From NCBI RefSeq assembly GCF_001949145.1, contig NW_019091673.1, positions 89,592 to 126,817 on the forward strand: a stretch of 37,226 nt of DNA, in the 5' to 3' direction. Under the pieces are notes generated by a model that saw only the letters and a program-made list of their open reading frames with translations, ran no database searches and was not told the DNA's origin. The translations under genes were made by a program, and so were the position numbers. Of the stretch, positions 23,501 through 34,900 are shown piece by piece; position 1 is the stretch's first letter; each line of letters starts with the position of its first letter. The stretch is from Acanthaster planci (lineage: Eukaryota; Echinodermata; Asteroidea; Valvatida; Acanthasteridae).

Positions 23501-24954
23501 AAGCGTGCAATCCTTTGGCTCTGCTCCAACCACAATCATGGATGAAGAACCAAACTATACAGCAGGTGACAACATTTGAAAAAACTACTCGCATTTTTTA
23601 TGTTCATGTACATGTACAATGTAGCTGTTGAGTTCCCAAATGCACAAACAGGTCCTGGTACATGTACCTGTATATAAATGAATGTATTATACAATATAAG
23701 GAAAGCAATGTTGAATTAATTACAAGCACTAATTACTATTTGAGGTAATTAGGGTGAACCTGTATGATCCTGGTACATATATGTACAAGTACAGCTGGGG
23801 GAAGGAGACAGGGAACAACCCTCATCCAGTAAATGGGAGAGGGGACAATAGAAACGAGGAGCCATGTGCAGTGTCTGTTTATGAACCCAGTGGTCAAGGA
23901 GGGGAAATGGGACAGGAGAGTGGAATTTGGAATGTGGGGGGGTAAGGTTAGGAAGTCTGGGTACCATACAGGGCCTGGTAGCACCTCCCCCCCACTCCCA
24001 TCCAATGAGAATCAGCTCAATAGTATTATTTCGTATACTTCTGTATTTGAGCGCAACCATGACAAAGCATCAAAGAATTCAGAGCAAATACACACTTATC
24101 AATGTACAGGATTGTATTTTCCCTTTATGTACATGTACTGTTGATAGTTAATTACAAGTACACTGGACATCACCTCCTAAGCTACATGTACATGTATTTG
24201 GTACATGTTTACATGTACCATACTGTATTCTGTCTGCATACACTTTGTCTACAGTACTGCACGTGGTAGTCACAGTTAAACGTGTGATTCATGTGAAACC
24301 ACATACCCCGTAGTGTAAATGGTCAATTCACATGCAAGCAAAAGTATTTCTTCACATGTGACAAAGACTACAGTCATGCGCCTGTTACATGGTGCCTTCA
24401 TTTAAAAAAAATCCAAGATGAAAGTTTACTTATTATTTACACAGCAATGACGAAGGCATGATTCACCTTCCAAAACATTGTGTATGCAACCTTGAACATT
24501 CAAATGTACAGCAGAGTACATGTACATGTACAAGTACATGCAGCTTCTCAGTACATGTGGAAGTGCATGCAGGTGTCAAACTGGGCGAGCTGTTCACTAA
24601 AGGACTGTACATTTTGTTTCAGCACATCTTGGGGCAATTGCAACAGTGCACATGAAATGATAAATGGAAAACAAATCATAATAAACAATGTCTTAATATT
24701 TAAGTGATCAGCAGTTTAAAAACCAGTGGCTTGAAATAAACTTTCAATAATCTCAATGGGGCAATCTGATAAGCTTGGCAGGGAAAGTCTTAAGTGTACA
24801 GTATATTGGGGTCCTTCTGTGCTTTTTCTCTCACCATGAGCTTTAAATTGTATTTAAGCCAATTTCAAAAAAATGGCCCATATTGTCAAATGAACCAAGC
24901 TTCATATATGGGATGTGGTCAGATGGGATCAACAGTCACCTAGCAGTCACTGGG
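17545..24954. other. No recognised gene; palindromic-motif-rich non-coding DNA
   Basis: Dense in TACATGTA and TACCGGTA (for example TACCGGTA at about 18207, 18980 and 20820). It also has a small 8-bp hairpin CTTGAACT/AGTTCAAG at 22456-22476 just before a T-run and a 9-G run. The only open frame of note is at 23202-23594. Confidence 0.5.
23202..23594 (-). CDS. Unrecognised 130-codon open frame, hydrophobic
   Basis: This is the longest gap-free open frame in the window. It is rich in hydrophobic runs, for example AFSLFIIHILLIDIPFPVLG at about residues 31-50, followed by LVGACPVYLLC near residues 64-74, so a membrane protein fragment is conceivable. It ends with a basic stretch (YRKKWIRT). I recognise no family and see no clear splice sites at its edges. 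A 130-codon frame in 36 kb of such sequence could arise by chance. It may be a retrocopy fragment, an unspliced exon or nothing. Confidence 0.18.
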   Translation of the reverse strand: MRVVFSNVVTCCIVWFFIHDCGWSRAKGLHAFSLFIIHILLIDIPFPVLGMLLLFPPENLSWHLVGACPVYLLCRVTLEKVQEFYFVFDMKQAGLHCLGFFAESNIVSLNAYRKKWIRTMVLASAEFIFH

Positions 24955-25740
24955 GTCGTTTTTAATGAAAATCATTAAATGCTGCTTCTCTCCTACGGGT
25001 ACCAGTACATGTAGTTTTCATTGGATGGAGGCCAAGTTTGGTCATTCGAATCCCTAGACCAAGCCTCATGTAAGGTGTATACAAAATTTGAAGGGTCTCT
25101 TGTGGTCATTACCAGTCGTTTCATTCAAATGAAAAAGCGGCTTCTTTTGCTGCATTCTGCAGCCGATTATAGACATGTTTAGTTGAATGCTTCCTTGTCT
25201 GAATTCCTACCATATACTGGGTCACAGCAGATTTCGGTCAAAGGTCACTCAGTGATTAGCAGTGGTCATTTCCTAAACAACGGACAAATTGGCTTTGTGT
25301 TCTTCCTTTTTTTATCAATTTCGGTCAATTTTTGTCAGCTATGGACCTGTTGCATGTTTCGTGAGCACTGTTTGCAGATTGGGACAAAGGTTCCCTTAGT
25401 AGTCAGCATATGGTAATTTTTTGGAAAATTGACAAAAATACATGTAGCTTTGTTTCCTCACTTTTTCTATTGATTTTCAGCTCAACTTTATCAGTAATGG
25501 GCTTCTTGCAAATTTCGTATGGACTGTTTGCAGATTTTGCGCAAGCATCACCTACATGTACATGTATATGTAAGCAAAACACAGGAAATGCACATTTATC
25601 TACATGTGGTCAGTTATAGCCTTCTTCAGAACACCTGATAGTGCTTTTTGCAAATTTAAGGTCAAACAGCAGTCATTCCCCAACAAACATCCAAATTTAA
25701 GGTCAAACAGCAGTCATTCCCCAACAAACATCCAAACTGG
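24955..25740. repeat. Degenerate tandem array, period about 150 bp
   Basis: Related segments recur roughly every 147-156 bases. The clearest pair ends in CTGTTTGCAGATT at 25380 and 25536, each preceded by a similar 60-base stretch (TTGTCAGCTATGG versus TATCAGTAATGGG, then TTGCA and TTTCGT). A weaker earlier unit has CAGATTTCGGTCAAAGGTCA at 25228. Units share a GTCAT/GTCAG box about 25 bases after the CAGATT. No coding capacity is seen. Confidence 0.5.
25651..25732. repeat. Exact 41-bp tandem duplication
   Basis: The unit starting CAAATTTAAGGTCAAACAGC occurs twice back to back (25651-25691 and 25692-25732) without a mismatch, and CAAA of a third copy follows. Its perfection shows it is far younger than the degenerate array it ends. 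Confidence 0.95.
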
Positions 25741-26633
25741 ATCCTTCCTCCGACTAGGGCAACAGTTTTCAGTTACAAAATCAGTGTGGGCAGTTGAATG
25801 CACTATTTGTGACATTGATGACAGTGTTCACCACATGGTCACCAATTATTCCCTGGTGACACACATGTACTGACCATGGACTGATACTTGTGCTTCATGA
25901 AGCACAAACAGACCTGCTCTAGTTATGTTTGGGAACCTGATCCTATGTCTTCAACTGTCAAAATCAGTAAGAATTTCATATTTACTACACACATCATCCT
26001 CTATCCTTAAAATATACAAGGAAGACTTCCCAAGGCTGCAAAGGTGATTTTGGATTTATTTACAGTACATAGGAGTACCCTGCAAGAAGTTTTCGGAGAC
26101 AAAAATGCAGAGGTATGATAAAACTAACAACTGCCCTTCACGGACTGTTTGGGTTTTCCTTTTTTCTACTTACTCTTTGAAAATTAAAAGTAAAATGTTT
26201 TGCTCTATATGCACATGTTGTAGCCATTAGAATTTGTCTGAGTTGAATTGATCAATTAGTAACAACTTCTAGCAGGCTTTAAGCATGTTTCAACTTTTTT
26301 TCCGCATTTGTGGCCTTTCTGTTCCCAATTTCATGGACACGTGTGCTTAAGACCTAGGCCTCTGTGGAAAGTACTAATCATGTCGAAAGAACTTTGTAAT
26401 ACAAAACCATTTTAGAACCCTTGAAAATGCCCCTTTATGTTTCATATAACATTATTTTCATTTTGTTTTTTGGCTATGTTAATGAGTATTTGGGTGCTTT
26501 TTGGTTTTCATAAGCAAACTGTGATTCTCCCAAGGCCCAGCCACACAAACTGAATTTTGCATTGACTTGTGCAAAAAAAATGCTGACATTTTTATGGAAG
26601 CAATTTCCGTGTCTATCTAAAATGGGGGAAAAA

Positions 26634-26777
26634 TATGTGCTTGGCCAGTCTTAACCGTGCTTTAAGACTGGCTCAAGAGAATGGACCACCTAATGCCGAG
26701 CCGGAGGAGAGGGCATTATCAGCATCCATTCTCCCGAGTCAGTTGTATACGTTAGTTTAAGACTGGCCAAGCACATA
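26634..26777. mobile_element. MITE with 21-bp perfect terminal repeats and nested palindromes
   Basis: Bases 26634-26654 (TATGTGCTTGGCCAGTCTTA plus A) and 26757-26777 are perfect inverted repeats. Next to the left repeat lies a second inverted copy, TTAAGACTGGC at 26661-26671, which can pair with the left end instead. Inside, AGAATGGA pairs with TCCATTCT and TAATGCC with GGCATTA. The element is 144 bp and non-coding. A partial relative is at 10953. No clear target duplication was found. Confidence 0.75.
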
Positions 26778-27115
26778 CCGGTATGTATTTCCATTCATAA
26801 ACACCTTTTTTTAATCCGAGTCAGAAAAATCAATATATGATAGATTTCCAACGATTTTGTTCTAGAATTTTACTTTCTTTTTCCAAACAACCCTGTCCAT
26901 TTCATGGTACATGTATATTTCTAGTGCAAGTTGTCCAGACGAATCTCCCTATATGCACTTAGTACACATGTGGCACGCAGACTCTTGACTGATAGGGATG
27001 GATTACACTGTTTCATATCCAGGTACCAGAGCGTTTTTAATGCAGCATTATCAAACGTTAATACACGGTCACACTGCACACTGTTGAATAGTGAAACTGT
27101 CTGAGGTACGGTATA

Positions 27116-27116
27116 N
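27116..27116. other. Single ambiguous base
   Basis: One N in GTATANTATG. It breaks one minor open frame and has no visible biological meaning. Confidence 0.99.
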
Positions 27117-27651
27117 TATGAACATTCATTCAAGATTGGATCAGGTGAATGGAGGCTGATAATGCCCACGCTGAAGGCATTTTTGCCTACCCCAAAAAAG
27201 TCACAAAATCATCCTTTGTTTAAAATTGAATCCTACATTAAGTGCCGGATCAAGGGGTATACAGTCTGAAATTGCATGGACAAGACAAAGATTTGCCATG
27301 GTAAAACTTTCAAATCTAACAAAACATGTTCATTTGTCATCCTGACACTAAAGCAAATACAGAAAAAGAACCAGTTCAACTTCATAATCACAGTCAAACA
27401 TACTTGTACATATGTACACAATTTTAACCCTCAACAGTCCTCAATTCTCCAATATCAATATGATTTCACACACCCCGGGGGGTATAAGTCAGGACACATG
27501 ATGAACATGTGTTTAGCTATAAATTTGTCTTTAAAACTCCTCTGCTGATCTCAGGAGACAATCGAGCACTCCAATCATGACAGGCCATGTAATGATGTAC
27601 ATGTAGGCACATACATGTACATGTATGCACACACACAATGTGTAGCCAGTT

Positions 27652-28253
27652 CAGCGTTTCCACTTTTAAGGAAATTTCCTTATTATTTATGGAAATTTTC
27701 AAGTCCCAGGGAAATTTCTCAGGAATTGAACAATTTAACGAAATTTTAAGGAAAATCCAAATTCTGAATTTCCAGAATACAGAAAAAAAATCATGAAAAA
27801 CTAGATTTCAGTTTTGTTCCAATAAAAAAAATGGCAAATTCAGCACAGGGATTGGGTGTACGGTATGTGTATTGTAATTTGTAAGTGGCTTTTTGCCTTT
27901 GGGGCCTACTCTGCTGAAGTTGCCATCCTAAAGCCACGTTTCACGGCAGTGTTCGCATGGCTGTTTGGTTCCCGTCCGAAAGATGTCTAAAAACAGGTCA
28001 CCAGTAGGCCTAGTCTGGTATCAGTGGTATTGTCATGATTCATTAGTTTAGGCCTCAGTGGTCAAAGCGTAATGCATGCGGCAGGGTTGTCAGCACAATC
28101 ACTGCACAATTCACTTTATGATGAAAAATAGAGTGAATTCAAATATACATTATTTAAGGAAAAATTAAGGAAATTCACAGAAAAAGTTAAGGAAATCTTT
28201 AAAAAATCTCGGGAAAAAAAGCTAAGGAAATTTTATTTTGAGCGGAAACACTG
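27652..28253. mobile_element. Non-autonomous hAT-like element
   Basis: The left end is CAGCGTTTCCACTTTTAAGG. The right end, read inward, is CAGTGTTTCCGCTCAAAATA, so the terminal repeats start CAGYGTTTCC as in many hAT elements. The flanking octamers AGCCAGTT (27644-27651) and GGACAGTT (28254-28261) match at 6 of 8 and look like an aged 8-bp target duplication. TAAGGAAATT-type motifs recur near both ends (about two on the left, four on the right), a subterminal arrangement known for hAT transposase binding. No transposase frame remains in the 602 bp. Confidence 0.65.
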
Positions 28254-30188
28254 GGACAGTTTAAATGTTAGGCCCACAGGACAGTTTTTTCGAAAGTCAT
28301 TAAACTGCAAGAAAAAGACAGGGAAATCCAATACATCTAATGTGACAATGAAGTGATCTGAAAATGCACTGTACAAGCATGATACAAGGCTGAACACAGA
28401 GAACAGAAAGACCACAACTTTGAGCAATTTCTCAGAGAATACAGGTAGGCCTAAATATATAAAATGGCCACAAAATCCCGTTGTGCAACCAATTCAGTGC
28501 ACCGAGTCGAACGTGTTGCTTCGAAGGCCTAGGCCAGGCTATGGCTACACACATGATGCAACTTTAACACCACGCGTCTCAGGCCCAAACGTTAGTCCAG
28601 GGGATTCCCGGGTTATGATGACGTGGAACCTCTGTGCACGCTCCTTTCCGATCCCCCAAACCACAAATACATGTACATCAGTTTTTTGCCTGGACATTTG
28701 CCAATCTTGGTCAGAGTTCATGCTGTGATATTAACCAAAGGTATGGTGGAAATTTTAAGGAGGGAAGCTATTTTTAAGCAAAATAAAATTCTGAACTTGG
28801 TGGCACCAGTACCATGTACAGAGCACCACGGCCCATCGAAACGTTCGACAAACGTTGGTCCGCATGGCACCTGTGTGTAAACGTACGAGTGCAGTCAACG
28901 AGCCATCCATGACCCATCATGGTGCAGTCCAGGGTCGAAGCTGCAGGCTTGAGCCAAGTTGTAACATTTTTAAAGGACTATTTTAAATGTTTTTATTTTC
29001 AAGCATTACTACACTAAGCAATCTACCAAAATGACTTACCAAAACAAAGCTACTGAGGTAAGGTACTTGTTTGTCTACTGCAATTCTACAACGTAGGCCA
29101 TGTCCCCTCTCACAATCTACAATAACAAACCACGAGGTTTTAGGAATGTTTGGGTCACATCGATCGATGTGATCACGCACTTACTCCGGTGTTCATGAAT
29201 AAACATTTTATTAGCATAATTATAACACCTATGGTTTCTCCACTATTTTCGAAAACAAAACTGTGGTCTTCTTTTTCAAAAAAAAGACAAGATTTCGTGA
29301 ATAGTGATACAATTTTAGAAACAGGAAACATAAAAACAGTGGGACAATTGCGATAATATTGGTACTATTTTGTTTAGCGTGGACGATTTTATGGGATCTG
29401 TGCCAGCGATGATGTCATTGCTGTATTTGAAGTGGGTGGGCCGCGCTGGTGGCGGCTCGCATGCGACTGCAAGGCTGGCAGTGCAGTGGAGCCAGGGCGT
29501 ACGTAGCACTGCACATGTACATGTACATGTACATGTACATGTATATGTACTGTACAATGTACATGTATACTTCATGCATGCAGAACTGTGGACTATGCTT
29601 ATGCGTAGCACGTGTACTGCAATCTACAAACTCCTTCCTGAGATAGCTTCAGGCGTGAAAACGGGACTCGAAAAACATCGTCATAAAAGTTTTTAAAAGA
29701 ACGTACCCTTTTGAACATGAATGACCACGGCTTTTTGTTTTGTTTTCGATTTATTTTATTTATTTTTGTACTGGGCCGTTAAGCCTCCAGCTTCTCATTA
29801 CCCTAGGGTGGAGGGAGGGGGGTCCAACTAACGGAGCCCATTCCCCCAGCCCGAAACCTTTTTTTTAATGGGAGATAGGTTAGTTTTTATCAACTTCATT
29901 CCATTCCTTCAAAAAGTGTGTAAAAACCCTTGATATTATGTAGCCTCACCCATCAGAAAGGCCTTCAGGTTACATGAAATAAAGCCTAATTTTGCCCTCT
30001 CCCTTCGCTCCCCAAAAATTGTGGATCTGCCCTCTAATGTACCAGTGAACCCAGGGATCCATGATTGTAGTTTCATCTCGAGTTAAAATATCCCATCCAT
30101 ACCCCTTTTTCTTTAAGTTCTTTTTCTTCTTCATATTCTTTAAATAAAATTACGAGTTTTGCCCTTATTTAACGTGTATATTTATAAA
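28254..30188. other. No gene recognised
   Basis: Contains a slightly GC-richer, CpG-containing stretch (28500-28880) and the ACATGT microsatellite. Open frames here are not protein-like. Confidence 0.45.
29513..29551. repeat. (ACATGT)n microsatellite
   Basis: The hexamer ACATGT, itself a palindrome, is repeated about five to six times. It is the longest run of the motif that is scattered through the whole window and produces spurious Met/Tyr and Cys/Thr open frames on the two strands. Confidence 0.9.
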
Positions 30189-30310
30189 CACTGTATACTC
30201 AGTGCTTGTCCCAGAGCTTGCGAAAAAATCACAAGGTTACTCGGGTGGGACTCGAACCCACAACCTCTTACTTACTAATGCAGACTTAACGACTCGACCA
30301 CTAAGAACGT
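30189..30310 (-). mobile_element. tRNA-derived SINE
   Basis: On the minus strand 30309-30236 reads as a tRNA-like head. An A-box-like TGGTCGAGTCGTTAA covers about 30300-30286, and a B-box GTGGGTTCGAGTCCCAC about 30261-30245. The acceptor-like end CGAGTAACC lacks a matching 5' strand, so it is not a functional tRNA. The body continues with CGCAAGCTCTGGG and ends in a small hairpin, CACTG-AGTATA-CAGTG (30204-30189). No poly-A tail is obvious. Confidence 0.6.
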
Positions 30311-31005
30311 TTGCCATCCTCTATTAGCTTTTTATTCTTGTGTGTGTATAGGCCTATTTTGTTTCTTTTTTCCCAAATTGTTTGCTGATTTGTGTTGTCG
30401 CATTTTTTTTTGAAGGACGAATACAAGTCGAAGGAGGGCTTGCACCCTAAAGCAAAAGATCCAGTCAGATACTAACAGTGATATGTATCGAAGGGGGGAA
30501 TATTCACTGAAAGCGTATATAGCCTCGTAAAGCCACCACTGGGAACTTCCAACAGAACACGTTCGAAATGTCTGCAGTGATGCACACGCTCCTACAAACT
30601 TATGTTGCTTGAAAGGTTCTGATCATGATGACACCACCCAATAACCAAACATTTCAATACATCATCTCTACGCAAACTTTTAGATTTGCCGGGCCATTCT
30701 GACAATGTTGTGTCACACGTGGTCTATGCATCTCCCGCCCGGACCCATCTGCTGCTCTGCACCAATCTCGAAACCACGTAACCGGCTGACAATCCGGTAC
30801 GGTTCGTAAGGAACTTTGTCATACACGTGCATGAACACAAATTACACACTCCCATTGGATGAACGGACAAGTGCATGTTTACTTCTGGTTCCAAGGTTTC
30901 ATGTAACTCAATGTGCAGTGGGCGTCGTTTTAAATGGAGTGACGTCACACTCACTTGCCAAAATCAGCCCGGGGTGCCCCTCTTACCTTTTCGAAAAGCA
31001 TTTTT

Positions 31006-31395
31006 CAGTGTTGTAGTCGAGTACTTTCCGAGTACCAACGTTCTCCGCAAAATACTGAACAGGGTAAGAGGGAATAAAGCCAGAGTGTACAGGCATTTGA
31101 TGGTAAATGTGCAAAGGTAAGATTACAAAATAAATGTTAGACTTCAGACACTCCCAGTTGTGTAAAATTGAAGTTTTAAGGAGAAAAGTACTCGGAAAGT
31201 ACTCGGCCGAGTACTTTTGTCCTAAAAAGTTAATTTTAACCAAACAGTGATGGTCTGAAGTCATTATGTTGCTTTGTAATCTTACCTTTATGCATGTATC
31301 ATCAAATGCCGATGTACTTCAGCTTTGTTCCCTCCCAACTAGTTAAATATTTGGTAGAGAGCTTGGTTCTCAAAAAGTACTCGACTACATCACTG
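31006..31395. mobile_element. Foldback hAT-type MITE with perfect 8-bp target duplication
   Basis: The element starts CAGTGTTGTAGTCGAGTACT and ends with the inverse AGTACTCGACTACATCACTG. It is flanked on both sides by GCATTTTT (30998-31005 and 31396-31403), an 8-bp target duplication that together with CAGTG ends marks hAT elements. The two halves are imperfect inverted copies nearly throughout: GGCATTTGATG and AAAGGTAAGATTACAAA recur inverted in the other arm. The centre is a perfect 22-bp palindrome (31196-31217, core GTACTCGGCCGAGTAC). No transposase is encoded. Apparent open frames across it are by-products. Confidence 0.85.
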
Positions 31396-31909
31396 GCATT
31401 TTTTCGTAATCATAGTCACAGAAGAGTCTTTACCAAGGCCTGCAAAAACTAGCAGCTTCAGTGGGATTGTCAAATTCACAGAACACTGCAATTATAGCCC
31501 CTCCTAAATATAAATAAGAGGGCTCTTGGACCGTTCATAAAATCGTGAACTCAAGACGGAGCTGTAAAAGGGTCTGACCACAACATTCTGATATGAGGAG
31601 CTTTTAATTCAGCCGCAATTTACGAACAAGTACTATTTTTAGTAGAAAGTGCATCCCAATGCATAAAAATGGCCAGCCAAGTTCACGCAAAAGTTTAGAT
31701 ATTGAATGTGAATCCACAATTTTGGGGTCAAAATTTTTAAAAATTCAATTTTGGCCATATTTCCTCGCCAAACTTGCGATTAGTAAAACAAAGATAGGAA
31801 ATTTACCGTTTACGATACTATTTACTAACAGCTATAAAGTTTGAAATTCTTAGTTATGATGATTTTTAGCCAGTTTCTTTGTCTACCAACCCACTGTGGC
31901 AACAGAACA

Positions 31910-31939
31910 ATGGCCGACTTCGACTTGGAACTGAATTCA
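31910..31939 (+). CDS. Possible first coding exon of a second gene
   Basis: The sequence CAGAACAATGGCCGAC gives an ATG in strong context. Ten codons (MADFDLELNS) are followed by TTCA|GTATGT, an acceptable donor in phase 0. An acceptor-like run (GTTTCTTTTAATACAG) lies about 100 bases downstream, but the phase 0 reading after it stops within 12 codons. I could not follow the gene further on the plus strand. The acidic start and context are the only support, and no family can be named. If real, it would point away from the p53-family gene. Confidence 0.25.
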
Positions 31940-34900
31940 GTATGTATTTAATTTCATCCTTCAACATTATTTCCTTAGAAATAATCGTTATCATTAATTT
32001 AATAAGAAATTAAACTCCGCGGCCCCGTTTCTTTTAATACAGGAAGCGAACATTTGCGGCTTACAGCGCCCTCTATAACTTCAAGGGCATGCAAGATTAT
32101 CGATTCCGCCCACATGTAATTGGCCTACTGCACTGATGGCCGTGCTGAGGTTAAGGTGGGTCCATTTTTTCCTGACAAAATTTACATTACCCTCCTCATT
32201 TCAGCGGGATTATTAACCGAAAATAGTATGCAAATTGGATTGAAGATTCGTATTGTGTATTTTTCGTGCTTGGTTAGTGACTGACTTATCACGAAACTGG
32301 ACAACCGCAAAATGCTCCACCCCTGCTCTAGTTTGGCGGAGGCCCAGTTTGCGGACAGAATGTCTTGTAATGTCAGGACGGGCGGGGGTGGTCGGTCGAT
32401 GATTTACCCGCATTGACCAGGAAGACATTTTTGGAGTAGTAGCCTAATTGCAGAATACCCCGCCACTCGAGAATACACCCCAATATCACTGGTTGCATGG
32501 GTGCATGGTGGGTACAAGCTGGAACTTTGAAGTGACGCGCCGTGGGAACAGTGGCACTAACAATGTGTCTGACGGACACATTTTGACCTCGTCGGAGCCG
32601 GGCAGGCATCAAATTATATGTCATGTACGGGGTGGATCATGTAGAGTAGTCTGCATTTGTTTTTCATCCGGCCATCTGGACTAGTGCAGTCACAGTACAG
32701 GCTTAGGCAGATCTGTCATATCCTGAGTGGTGCATGCTTGCAACTTAATGAGGTCCTTGGGCCAGTAAGTGCATTAACTGAAACAACTGTTATATTTATC
32801 GTGTTTCCTGGGCCTAGTAAAAGATGACAAAGTTGCACTTACACGTAAGTCTGTCTATTGTCCAAGCATAGAGCAAGGACACATGGTTCAACTATGTGAC
32901 ATGTTGTGAAGTGGTGTGGTGATGAAAAAACGTACCGGCTATATAAGCATTATCGCTGATCATACCGCATGCAAGATACTTCCAGAACTGTAAGGCTTAC
33001 ACAAACCTTCTACTTGTACATGTACATGTAGATAGCCATGTACAAATTCCCAATCCCATACACACATTCTGGCGGTTTTGATTGTGCCAACTTACCCTTC
33101 CATCACAGGTATTTGTGCAACCAGATTTCATACATGCCTTCTTGGTGAAGTACGATGTCAGATGAGGAGTCTTTTTCACCTTATATCCTCATTAAAATGA
33201 TGAAATTGTAGAGCATTTTGCCCACCCACATCACAGAAAATCAGCGGGCACTGATGCTAAACTAATTGTTTTTTATATGTGGCCTAAACAAACAGGAATG
33301 AGTCAATGTAGCTGAAGAATGGACACATTAAGATAACAAAATAGAGACCAAAATTTCATGAACAGAAACAGTCAAGGAATTGCCAAAATTGTGAATTAAT
33401 GACCGGAATGGATATAAGAAAGGTAACCAGTGCTCATTGGAAGCATTTTCACAAAGTAACCACTTTTTAGGGGGTCGGGTATAGAGTCAAGGATATGGTT
33501 GGGCTCCAGTAGACTGGCGCCCTTGTGTGTAGATTTGTACCAACTTAGTCATTGGGACTTCATATTCACAAGGTGTGTATCAGACCAGTTTACAGTTTCA
33601 AAGTTTTTTCCCTTCATCAAAAAAAATCTTCCAGATCCACAAAGCAGAAAAGGAAAATCTAATACTCTGTAATTTAATGTTGAATCAATTTAAAAATAAT
33701 AATATAAGAATATTTTTAAACTTTTGGGAAGAAAAAAAAAGGACAACAGCTACAAATTGAACCCAGCTACATGTAGGAGCGTATCATGTGATCTCAAGGT
33801 ATTGTGGTTATCAACTGTTACAATGCCAGGGACCTTACTTGAAATCTTGTGATAATGTAACAACCATAATAGGTTTACTCGTGTGATATATGCATCAAAG
33901 AGGGTGCTGTCTAGTTGTAGCTGGCTAAATACCATTTAGTTACAACTAGCTGACAACAGCTAAATATCCATTGTCTAAGAAAATCCTCCTCTCTACCAAA
34001 AAAGGAAAGAAAAACCAAAGGAACATGTGATCTAACTGAGAAAATAAACGAAGAAAAACGGGGAAAAAATTGGATATGGAGCAGACTTGATTCCTGCAAG
34101 CCAAGATTGCAGAACAGCTTACATGTTGATTAAGCTGTTGCTGTACCCGACGATCAGTGGAAATTGAAGCCTACAAGTAAGCATGAAAATTGTGCAGTAG
34201 ACGTAGAATTTGGGAAGTTGCATTACAGTTACTGTAAATATTACTGTAAAATTAAAAATTTCTTTGGTGTCTCTACTATGTGTAAAATCCTGCATTGCTA
34301 AATTTGTTGGGAATTTTCCTTCTGGAAGAGAGTAGGTGCAGCCAAGCCATAAAGAATTAACAACATTCATAAAATAAATTGAAAAAAAATCTAAAACAGT
34401 GTTCTGCATCAGGTTTCATTACCATTTCATTGCGGAACCAGTCATTTGTGAAAAAAAATGAATTGGGGACTCTTTATTGGTGATTGTAATCACGAGGTAC
34501 ATGTATTTCACTTTCAGCAATGAAGCAGTTCATGGCTCTGCTCAAGTAAAAACTTCACCTGTTAAAAAAAAAGCAGACTGCATTAGAAAGAAATGTAAAT
34601 AATCTGTTTCCTTTTTTTCTGTGGTATAATGATGCAATGATGTCCCACTGTAACAATCAATTAATATTTCAGCAGCACCAAACACAACCTGTGGCTCCCA
34701 AAAGTTACATACATCATATACGTGTGTGATTGTACAGAAAAATGTTTGCCTTATAGAGGTCAATCTACAGGAACTACATATGTGTACCAGTTGTATTTGA
34801 GTTATGCCAGTTAAACCCCTAAAATTGGGCCCTAATCACCGGACAACTGATAGGTTGGCCTGTGACTCGCTCCAGAACACGTGCACGAGTCATAAGTCAT

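Noticed and set aside
28420-28728. 102-codon plus-strand frame as a gene
   Set aside because: No recognisable motif, no clear splice or promoter support, and length within chance expectation.
29315-29696. Overlapping frames rich in Met-Tyr or Cys-Thr repeats
   Set aside because: Direct translation of the (ACATGT)n microsatellite; similar runs elsewhere have the same cause.
30236-30309. Functional tRNA gene
   Set aside because: B box is good but the acceptor stem does not pair at the 5' side and the anticodon arm is irregular; a SINE head fits better.
30875-31264. Open frames on both strands across 30875-31264
   Set aside because: They overlap the foldback hAT element and arise from its inverted arms.
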